DNA of 64,000 bases from contig NZ_CP084712.1 in assembly GCF_023822045.1 (NCBI RefSeq), forward strand, positions 1,612,001-1,676,000, given 5' to 3'. The notes under the pieces were generated by a model that was not told the origin of the DNA, did not search any database, and saw nothing but the letters and a program-made list of their open reading frames with translations. Of this stretch, positions 58,556-64,000 are shown one piece after another (within the stretch, counting starts at the first letter, position 1; each line of letters begins with the position of its first letter). The translations under genes and the position numbers were made by a program. This DNA comes from Sphingopyxis sp. USTB-05. Lineage in GTDB: Bacteria > Pseudomonadota > Alphaproteobacteria > Sphingomonadales > Sphingomonadaceae.

Positions 58556-59997
58556 GTTGGAGTGACCACTTCGAATATATCGCCGTCACCATCAAGAATG
58601 AGCAGCCGTCCATCCAACGTGACGAGAAAGCTGGTGATCGCATTGATGGTTCCGGCGTCGGGTGCGAAATCCAGGTTGCGCCCGGCAAGCGCCGTCGCAT
58701 CCAACGTCACTATGGTGTCGAATATCCGGTTGGCGTCGATTGTCCATATGTCGCCCGTCTCGCCGTCGCCCATGATCAGCTGGCCGTTGAGCGAAGCGAT
58801 CGGGCCGCTGTACACAGGCCCCAGGATCAGTTGGAGAGAATTTCTTGGCAATGCGGGATTGCGTGGTCCGTGAGGCATGAACAGCGCGGGCTCGACAAGG
58901 CCAGCCGGCGTGGTTCCGAAGATGTCCCTCGTACCTTCCCGATATGGAAAGCCGAAATTGCTTGTGGGTGTGTTGATATCAAGACGGTTGATTTCACCCG
59001 CGACCCTGCCTCCCTGATCGCCCACCAATAATCTATTTCCGACGAATGTCGCTGTGGCCGGTCTCGCTAAGCCCTTCGCGACGATCTCGAAGGAATAGTC
59101 GGGCGCTGTTCCGGCCGGCTTACGGCGAACCCGGAAGATCTTGCCAATGAAGGTAGCATCGGTACCCGCTTGCTCGTCCCTGCTCTCCGCTCCACTGCCC
59201 ATGTAAAGGTCGCCGTCGGGGCCAAAACTCATCCATATGGTGTCACGGGCTCGGCCATCGAAAGCCGCAACGCGCGTCGTGTTGAAGGGCAACCCGGCCT
59301 CGACCTTGGTTCGTTCCACTACACTCAGTCTGAATGAGCTGGATGGATTGTCACCGATGGTCGTTACGTACAGCAACCCGTCGCTTGCATAGTTGGGCGA
59401 CGCGGCGATGCCCATTGTACGCGTCACTATATCGGAGTTTGCCTCGCGTATTCTGGTGTAGAGCGTCCGCGCTCCGGTCGCTGGATCGAAATAATAGATA
59501 AAGCCGTCCTCGTGGGCGATAAAGATTCGCGTATCCCCCGGGATTACCGTCATTGCGATCGGTCGCGTCAATCCCGAAATGATCCGGCGCACCGCGATCC
59601 CTTCGCGGCTGTTGGTCACCGTGACGGTGAGCGGTAGCGACGCGGTCGTCCGGCCATCGCTCACTGACAGCGTAACCCGATAGACATTATCGCTGTCGGC
59701 ATCAGTGGGCGCATCGAAATCTGCCGGGGCAACAAAGTTGAGAAGGCCTTTGGAGCTGATCGAAAAACGTGCCGTGTCTTCCCCGCCGCTGATAGAAAAA
59801 GTAAGCGGATTGCCTTCCGGATCGGTCGCTGTCGCCTGATACAGCAACGCGGCGTTTTCGACCACAGCCACCGAAGCCGACGACGTGAATTGCGGTGCAT
59901 CATTCGGGGGGAGGGTGATTGGATCGCCTCCGCCGCATCCCGAAAGAAATAAAGCCGAGGGTGCAAGAAACGCCGAAAGGGCGGTTTTTCTATTCAT
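58552..59997 (-). CDS. Lipoprotein with cadherin-like domain and sugar-dehydrogenase-type propeller
   Basis: A 481-residue lipoprotein: signal peptide with lipobox LFLSGCGGG (Cys at 21), then a cadherin-like domain (about 33-130, with ATDPEGNPLTFSISGGEDTA), then a six-bladed beta propeller of the GSDH/PQQ sugar dehydrogenase family (ISGLTRPIAMTVIPGDTRIF; SFGPDGDLYMGSGAESRDEQ). The usual active-site His (FHPDF-type motif) is replaced: here it reads GIAASPNYASDGLLY. It may therefore bind sugar without oxidising it. The stop codon TAG is part of the CTAG at the IS481 boundary, so the natural end may be slightly altered. Confidence 0.8.
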   Translation of the reverse strand: MNRKTALSAFLAPSALFLSGCGGGDPITLPPNDAPQFTSSASVAVVENAALLYQATATDPEGNPLTFSISGGEDTARFSISSKGLLNFVAPADFDAPTDADSDNVYRVTLSVSDGRTTASLPLTVTVTNSREGIAVRRIISGLTRPIAMTVIPGDTRIFIAHEDGFIYYFDPATGARTLYTRIREANSDIVTRTMGIAASPNYASDGLLYVTTIGDNPSSSFRLSVVERTKVEAGLPFNTTRVAAFDGRARDTIWMSFGPDGDLYMGSGAESRDEQAGTDATFIGKIFRVRRKPAGTAPDYSFEIVAKGLARPATATFVGNRLLVGDQGGRVAGEINRLDINTPTSNFGFPYREGTRDIFGTTPAGLVEPALFMPHGPRNPALPRNSLQLILGPVYSGPIASLNGQLIMGDGETGDIWTIDANRIFDTIVTLDATALAGRNLDFAPDAGTINAITSFLVTLDGRLLILDGDGDIFEVVTPT

Positions 59998-60067
59998 TAC
60001 GGAGGCTTATCTCGTGCCACGCCTTGGGTCAACTTATCGTATGATTAGCCTTATACTCGCTTGACAG

Positions 60068-61474
60068 GTGCCGAGACTTCGGCAGTGCGATCACGTCTCC
60101 CACGGGCGCGCTCACTTGTTGGATGCGCGCAGCAAGCATCCGCTTTCCATCTGTGCCGCCACCGTTGTTCCTGCGGGTCAATCGTTCAACGGCACGCCCA
60201 TGGCCGTCTGGGATGGCGACGGTCCGATCTGGTGCGCAGAGGGCCCCCATGTTCGCCTGTCGGGCATCGCAGCTCGCGAGATGGATGGAACGTGCCGTCC
60301 AGGGCATCCGTGCCCGCCTGCCGATCCGAAGTCATCTCGTGACCATCTCGCCGGATTGGTAGGCACGCCGACCGGCAAGCTGCCCACGCCCGACAAGGCC
60401 CGCGAGAGGGCGGCCGAGCTGCGGCGCCTCGTCGACACCGGCGTCGATCCCTTCGAGGCCGACGAGGCGGCTCACAAGGGCAGGGAGCGCGAGCGGGTCG
60501 CTACCCTCGAACGGGCGTTCGATATCGTCGCCGACAAGTGGCTGAAGTCGTATAAGCTGGATCGTCATGGAAAGCCGCGGCGCCAGTCGAGCGTCAACAT
60601 TGCGACGACGGTCGCGCGCCACCTGAAAGCGCAATTCGGGTCGCGACGGATCGACGAACTTGGCCGTGCGGATATCATTGCCGCACTCGACGCCATCGCG
60701 CCGGGCAAGGTCGCCATGCGGTCGAGTGTCTTTTCCTATGGCCGGATCCTGTGGAAGTGGGCTTTTGCCCGCGAACTGGTCGACGCCATTCCCTTCGCGG
60801 CCTTGAGCGCGCCAGCGAAGCCCGCGAGCCGCGACGTCATCCTGTCCGATGCCGAACTGGCGATCGTCTGGCGCGCGAGCCGCAAGGTCGAATATCCGTT
60901 CGGCCCCGCGTTCCGGCTGCTGCTGCTCACCGGGCAGCGCCGCAGTAAGGTTTTCGGGATGAAGTGGGAGGAACTGGACAAGAAGGCCGCGACGTGGACG
61001 GTCCCGGCCGATCGTGCGAAGAATAATCAGGCTCACGTCGTGCCGCTCACCGACATGGCGATCGTCGAGCTAACCGCCATGCTAGCGCAGCCGGGCCAGA
61101 AGGCGCCGACGGAGTGGCCAAAGCGCGGGCTCGTTTTCACGACGAACAACAAGACTGCGGCCAGCGGGATATCGAAGGCCAAGCTGCGCCTCGACGCTGC
61201 GGCGCAAGAAATTGCGGGCAAGGGCGGGGCGAGCGTTCCGGCTTGGCGCCTTCACGATCTCCGCCGCACGTTTGCGACCGGCCTGCAAAAGCTCGGCGTC
61301 CGCATGGAAGTGACCGAGGCAGTGCTGAACCATATCAGCGGGAGCAAGGCCGGCATCGTCGGCATTTACCAGCGGCACGATTGGGCGGACGAAAAGCGAG
61401 CGGCGCTGAATCTCTGGGCAGTGCATGTTGCCGAGTTGATCGCGCCAAAGGCTGTAGAAGCGCATACCGGCTGA
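60068..61474 (+). CDS. Tyrosine recombinase fused in frame to a nuclease-like N-terminus
   Basis: One open frame of 468 residues, starting at GTG 60068. Residues about 107-468 are a P4-type integrase: end of the arm-binding domain (ARERAAELRRLVDTGVDPFE), core-binding part, and catalytic domain with Arg291, Lys318, His396, Arg399, His422 and Tyr434. The first 65-70 residues of the arm domain are missing. Instead residues about 26-106 (SFNGTPMAVWDGDGPIWCAE, HVRLSGIAAREMDGTCRPGH) resemble a sphingomonad thermonuclease-like protein. In GQRRSKVFGM the normally conserved Glu is Lys. The chimera probably arose at an integration or deletion junction near 60386; whether it is active is uncertain. Confidence 0.8.
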   Translation: MPRLRQCDHVSHGRAHLLDARSKHPLSICAATVVPAGQSFNGTPMAVWDGDGPIWCAEGPHVRLSGIAAREMDGTCRPGHPCPPADPKSSRDHLAGLVGTPTGKLPTPDKARERAAELRRLVDTGVDPFEADEAAHKGRERERVATLERAFDIVADKWLKSYKLDRHGKPRRQSSVNIATTVARHLKAQFGSRRIDELGRADIIAALDAIAPGKVAMRSSVFSYGRILWKWAFARELVDAIPFAALSAPAKPASRDVILSDAELAIVWRASRKVEYPFGPAFRLLLLTGQRRSKVFGMKWEELDKKAATWTVPADRAKNNQAHVVPLTDMAIVELTAMLAQPGQKAPTEWPKRGLVFTTNNKTAASGISKAKLRLDAAAQEIAGKGGASVPAWRLHDLRRTFATGLQKLGVRMEVTEAVLNHISGSKAGIVGIYQRHDWADEKRAALNLWAVHVAELIAPKAVEAHTG

Positions 61475-61567
61475 CGCTGGCCTTTCGCAACCCGCAAGCA
61501 CGTCACGCGTTACGCCGATCGCGTCCTGACCCTCCTGTTCTCGATGGGCGCACGGCAACCACACTTA

Positions 61568-61596
61568 CCCCGCCAGCTTCGGTTGGCGGGGTTTTT
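61568..61596 (+). terminator. Intrinsic terminator after the integrase gene
   Basis: CCCCGCCAGC and GTTGGCGGGG pair over ten positions (one G-U) around a TTCG tetraloop, followed by TTTTT. It lies about 95 bp after the integrase stop. A textbook intrinsic terminator. Confidence 0.9.
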
Positions 61597-61710
61597 ATAT
61601 CCTCGACTCCCGCGCGGATAAGCCTCGGCTCTTTCGGCAAAGGCTCTCAACGGCGACCCTCGTGAGAGCCGATGGTCCTTCTCTTGCGTAGCCATACCAA
61701 GAGGACGGGA

Positions 61711-61739
61711 GGGCCGCGCTCCACCAGTGCGGCCCTTTT
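61711..61739 (+). terminator. Second terminator-like hairpin
   Basis: GGGCCGCGCT and AGTGCGGCCC pair over ten positions with one wobble around a 5-base loop, followed by TTTT. Confidence 0.75.
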
Positions 61740-61802
61740 GACCTAATCCTTTCTTCACCCCGATCGATTATCCCAACCCCGCTTCTGACCCAGGAGCCGG
61801 AA

Positions 61803-61835
61803 CCCCGTCACGCGGCCCTCGTGTGGCGGGGTTTT
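61803..61835 (+). terminator. Third terminator-like hairpin
   Basis: CCCCGTCACGC and GTGTGGCGGGG pair with mismatches in the middle, followed by TTTT. Weaker than the first two. Confidence 0.6.
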
Positions 61836-61989
61836 CGCGTGTGCGACTCGATAACGGGCGGGCGGGTAGTTCTCGAGCTCTCGCCCTATGGTCGTGGCGT
61901 CTCAATTCGCCCGGCCGACCAGCCGCAAGAGTTCTTGCGCGGTTTGATTGCGGGCGCAATTTGAGATTACCCCGATTTGGCTACGATTG

Positions 61990-62838
61990 TCAGTTGTCAA
62001 TGAAGAGACGCACGAACGGCACCATTGCAGTGAGAAAGAGCAATGCGACCGGCGCTACATCGAATCCCCAAAACCAGCGGATTTCGCTTCGATATAGACC
62101 CTGATGAAACCGCATGAGTCGAGCAACCGAGCGGGTCATTTCGTTTTCTTCGTCGTGAGCCTGCACAACGCGCTTATCGGTGATTGCGACAATCCGGGCT
62201 GCCATGTCGTCTCTGGTGGCGTCAATCAGACTTTCGAGTTCTCCCAACTTTGCGTTGGCTTCAATCGACTTCTGTTCCCGAGCACCAATCAGACCGATCA
62301 CATCATTGGCTACGCGACGAGCCACTTCCGTAGGCATGGTCCCCGCATTTGACACGTCAAAGCGATCAAGGATGGCTTTGATTTCCGTTCCTTTGCTTTC
62401 GACTTCAAGCAAAGTCCTAACACGGTCGATCGCCTCCCTAATCTTTTCAGGTTCCAGCGCCTCTGTCGCGACTGCGGGCAGGTTGTTGTTGATGTTCGTG
62501 ACATGTTGCACGGTTGCTTTGGCGCTGAGACGAAGTTGCTGGAAAACGCGTTCGACGTCGGTTTCCCCCGCGAAGAGCTGATTGGCGTGCAGCTTGATGC
62601 GCTGAAATGCCTGATAGAATCCAATGGCCATGAAGATCGCGACAAGGCCGGCGACCCACACAATCACGCTCTTGCTGTACGTCAGAGAAAAGCCCAGATG
62701 CCCGAACGTGCTTTCACCCCCGACAACCGGCGGCGATCCCATCGCCGCAACCAGAGTGATGCCTGACCAGAGAAGGCTGTTGCGCTTCGCTTTTCGAAAA
62801 TCATCTGTGTATGGGAAGGCCAGATTTTCATCGCTCAT
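61990..62838 (-). CDS. Membrane protein of unknown function, phage or island type
   Basis: A 282-residue protein starting MSDENLAFPYTDDFRKAKRN. Hydrophobic segments lie at about 22-36, 56-77 and 258-278; the middle 170 residues are a cytosolic helical region rich in Glu, Arg and Ala (TLLEVESKGTEIKAILDRFD), probably a coiled coil. No family recognised. The arrangement two helices, long coil, C-terminal helix suggests a scaffold or sensor. It is the last gene of the minus-strand cluster behind the integrase. The ATG at 62838 is chosen over one six codons upstream. Confidence 0.7.
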   Translation of the reverse strand: MSDENLAFPYTDDFRKAKRNSLLWSGITLVAAMGSPPVVGGESTFGHLGFSLTYSKSVIVWVAGLVAIFMAIGFYQAFQRIKLHANQLFAGETDVERVFQQLRLSAKATVQHVTNINNNLPAVATEALEPEKIREAIDRVRTLLEVESKGTEIKAILDRFDVSNAGTMPTEVARRVANDVIGLIGAREQKSIEANAKLGELESLIDATRDDMAARIVAITDKRVVQAHDEENEMTRSVARLMRFHQGLYRSEIRWFWGFDVAPVALLFLTAMVPFVRLFIDN

Positions 62839-62936
62839 TTCGCACCCCGCCGACAACGCACCGCATTGTCATATAGCAAAGGGGCGTCGGATCGAAACCC
62901 GACGCCCCCAATCCGGATCTATTTGATAGCAGGCAG

Positions 62937-63188
62937 CTAAGGCCCGCCGTCGGCGACGGGACAGCCGGGGCCGTGTCCGCGAAGTCGATCCCGCGCAGGA
63001 TCGCAATCATCCTCGCCGCCGCTATGATCCTGCTCATCGCCATTGGGCTCAAGATCGGTGTCACCGTCCAGCTCGTCGAGCCTGTCGATCATCCTTGCCA
63101 CCATGCGCGCCAGAAGCGGGCGGGGCAGCGAGGGGATGATGTCCAGCGCAAGATCGAGGGGGAGGCTCGACGCGGCGCCCTTGGCCAT
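62937..63188 (-). CDS. Small hypothetical protein of phage type, 83 residues
   Basis: Starts MAKGAASSLPLDLALDIIPS; a basic helix (RPLLARMVARMIDRLDELDG) leads into an acidic tail ending GHGPGCPVADGGP. This layout, with a Cys-Pro near the end, recurs in sphingomonad prophage genes as I remember them. The frame extends further upstream, but the ATG at 63188 follows the preceding gene's stop by 17 bp. Function unknown. Confidence 0.6.
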   Translation of the reverse strand: MAKGAASSLPLDLALDIIPSLPRPLLARMVARMIDRLDELDGDTDLEPNGDEQDHSGGEDDCDPARDRLRGHGPGCPVADGGP

Positions 63189-63205
63189 GATCGGCCGCAG
63201 CACAC

Positions 63206-63322
63206 TCACCGCAGCACTTGTTTCGCCAAGTCGGCCAGCGCGAAGCCGAAAGCAACGAAAGCGATGCAGGTGAAGGCGATTGCCACCTCCCACGCCCGCG
63301 CGGGGTTGCGGGGCGGGGTCAC
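63206..63322 (-). CDS. Small single-span membrane protein, 38 residues
   Basis: GTG start at 63322 overlaps the stop of the gene upstream as GTGA. The product, MTPPRNPARAWEVAIAFTCI onward to ADLAKQVLR, has one hydrophobic segment (residues about 13-31). Coupling and the signal-anchor pattern make it a likely real gene despite its size. It could be a small phage membrane protein. Confidence 0.55.
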   Translation of the reverse strand: MTPPRNPARAWEVAIAFTCIAFVAFGFALADLAKQVLR

Positions 63323-63510
63323 GTTGCCGCTTCCCGAGTAGGGTCGATAAGGCGCTCTGCATCGATTGCGAGCAAGGCAATGGCCTCTTTGGCGCACCAC
63401 CAACCGTCCTCGATCTCGGCTTCGCGCATGACGTCGATCTTCAGCCGAATATCGGCCAGCGTCTCCGCGGGCGTGAACAAGATCGCATCAACCGATGCCG
63501 AGTAAGCCAC
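63319..63510 (-). CDS. Small acidic hypothetical protein, phage type
   Basis: 63 residues from a GTG at 63510 (MAYSASVDAILFTPAETLAD to AERLIDPTREAAT). The frame stays open about 40 codons upstream without ATG, GTG or TTG, including an ENATVAYS stretch that looks coding. The true start may lie further up after a frameshift: a short frame beginning MTKKPTLLERMQSAGIDQWF at about 63690 ends early nearby. No family recognised. Coupled to the 38-residue gene downstream. Confidence 0.5.
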   Translation of the reverse strand: MAYSASVDAILFTPAETLADIRLKIDVMREAEIEDGWWCAKEAIALLAIDAERLIDPTREAAT

Positions 63511-63666
63511 CGTGGCATTTTCGGCCGATTGTTCGCTGGGGTAGATCCTCGTCGCATTGCGTCGACAGATAGGCCTTGCTCGGATTAAGGATGTCGTCGA
63601 GCGATGTCGAAGTGCGGCCTGCCCGATGATCTAAACCACTGATCGATGCCGGCCGATTGCATCCGC

Positions 63667-63945
63667 TCAAGGAGCGTCGGCTTTTTCGTCATTCTGCTTC
63701 CCCCCTTCGATCACCCCGAGCCGCGGCTTGCCGTCGGGATCGTCCAGATTGAGCGCAGCGAGCCGCAGAGCATGCGCCCATTCGTCCCATGCCTCATTGT
63801 CGGGATCGTCTTTCGCGCCCTCACGCTCGACCGCGCGGGCCGCATCGACCAGATCATCAGGCTGGATCGCACCCGACCGCATCAGGGCGCGCGCAAGGTG
63901 ATATAGTGCGCTCTGGGCAGGGGCGGCGTCGTCGGACATGGACAT
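63667..63945 (-). CDS. Small acidic hypothetical protein, phage type
   Basis: About 92 residues from the ATG at 63945 (MSMSDDAAPAQSALYHLARA), or 90 from 63939. It is acidic, helical and contains DEWAHALRLAALNLDDPDGK. No family recognised; it resembles short early-region phage proteins. It heads the minus-strand cluster visible here, with 55 bp left before the window edge. Confidence 0.55.
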   Translation of the reverse strand: MSMSDDAAPAQSALYHLARALMRSGAIQPDDLVDAARAVEREGAKDDPDNEAWDEWAHALRLAALNLDDPDGKPRLGVIEGGKQNDEKADAP

Positions 63946-64000
63946 CGGTGTAGGCAACCGTTCCCGAATTGGAAATAGTTCGCGACCGCGCTCACGGTCC

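Larger units (their letters stand above)
61475..61989. other. Gene-free stretch with three terminator-like hairpins
   Basis: About 515 bp after the integrase gene. It contains three successive strong hairpins with T-runs and no credible gene. No tRNA was found, although integrases of this type usually sit beside one. Confidence 0.7.

Noticed and set aside
60061..60091. TTGACA as a -35 box before the chimeric integrase
   Set aside because: No acceptable -10 sequence lies 16-18 bp downstream.
61475..61989. tRNA gene as integration target beside the integrase
   Set aside because: No T-loop or acceptor stem pattern was found on either strand in this stretch.

Overview
The window is chromosomal DNA from an alphaproteobacterium, most likely a sphingomonad (Sphingopyxis/Sphingomonas type). 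It is GC-rich throughout, the ftsH-tilS-ybgF and hslVU neighbourhoods look alphaproteobacterial, and the sigF-nrsF pair, the Wza/Wzc-type export genes and the small phage-type proteins fit that group. This assignment comes from recognising protein families by eye; no search was run.

Layout. Positions 1-4740 (minus strand) hold cell-envelope and housekeeping genes: a 3'-truncated ftsH, tilS, ybgF/cpoB and a RodZ-like gene. Positions 4864-6500 are a scar region with an ISL3 transposase fragment, an MbcA/ParS-type antitoxin that has lost its toxin, and two tiny ORFs. Positions 6509-11725 (minus) form a close-packed run wecB-wecC-manA-hslV-hslU. From 11936 to about 39360 lies a large Wzx/Wzy-type polysaccharide locus. 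It has a phosphatase, an O-antigen ligase/polymerase, a Wza-like export lipoprotein, a Wzc-like tyrosine kinase, nucleotide-sugar enzymes, a flippase, a FkbM methyltransferase, four glycosyltransferases, an EpsG-like polymerase, an asparagine-synthetase-like amidotransferase, a fused SDR/phosphoglycosyl transferase, a WbpM/CapD-type dehydratase, a beta-helix protein, an OafA-type acyltransferase and a SAM methyltransferase.

Positions 39694-52554 hold selO, ugd, a translationally coupled tamA-tamB-lipoprotein set, a manganese (yybP-ykoY) riboswitch in front of a GDT1/UPF0016 exporter, galE, and an ECF sigma factor with its NrsF-type membrane anti-sigma factor. Positions 52568-55915 (minus) are the dTDP-rhamnose operon rfbCBDA, whose genes overlap by 4 bp at each junction. 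From 55916 on the DNA is accessory: a decayed IS3-type remnant, a decayed IS481 element with both ends preserved, a lipoprotein sugar-dehydrogenase-like propeller, a tyrosine recombinase fused to a nuclease-like N-terminus, three terminator-like hairpins, and a minus-strand run of small phage-type genes that continues past the window edge.

How the genes work together. wecB/wecC, ugd plus the 4-epimerase, and the TviB/WbpO-type dehydrogenase provide three routes to nucleotide-activated uronic or aminouronic acids; rfbABCD provides dTDP-rhamnose; the CapD-like enzyme provides a 4-keto-6-deoxy amino sugar; the PGT domain would start the lipid-linked unit. The AsnB-like protein may amidate uronic acids. 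The expected product is an acidic, decorated, Wzy-type surface polysaccharide. No rRNA, tRNA or CRISPR array was seen.

The points I find most worth checking are: the riboswitch whose 5' core contains the stop codon of the gene before it, followed by a hairpin that covers the exporter's ribosome binding site; the in-frame nuclease/integrase chimera; the SDR-PGT fusion; and the small lipoprotein coupled to tamAB.
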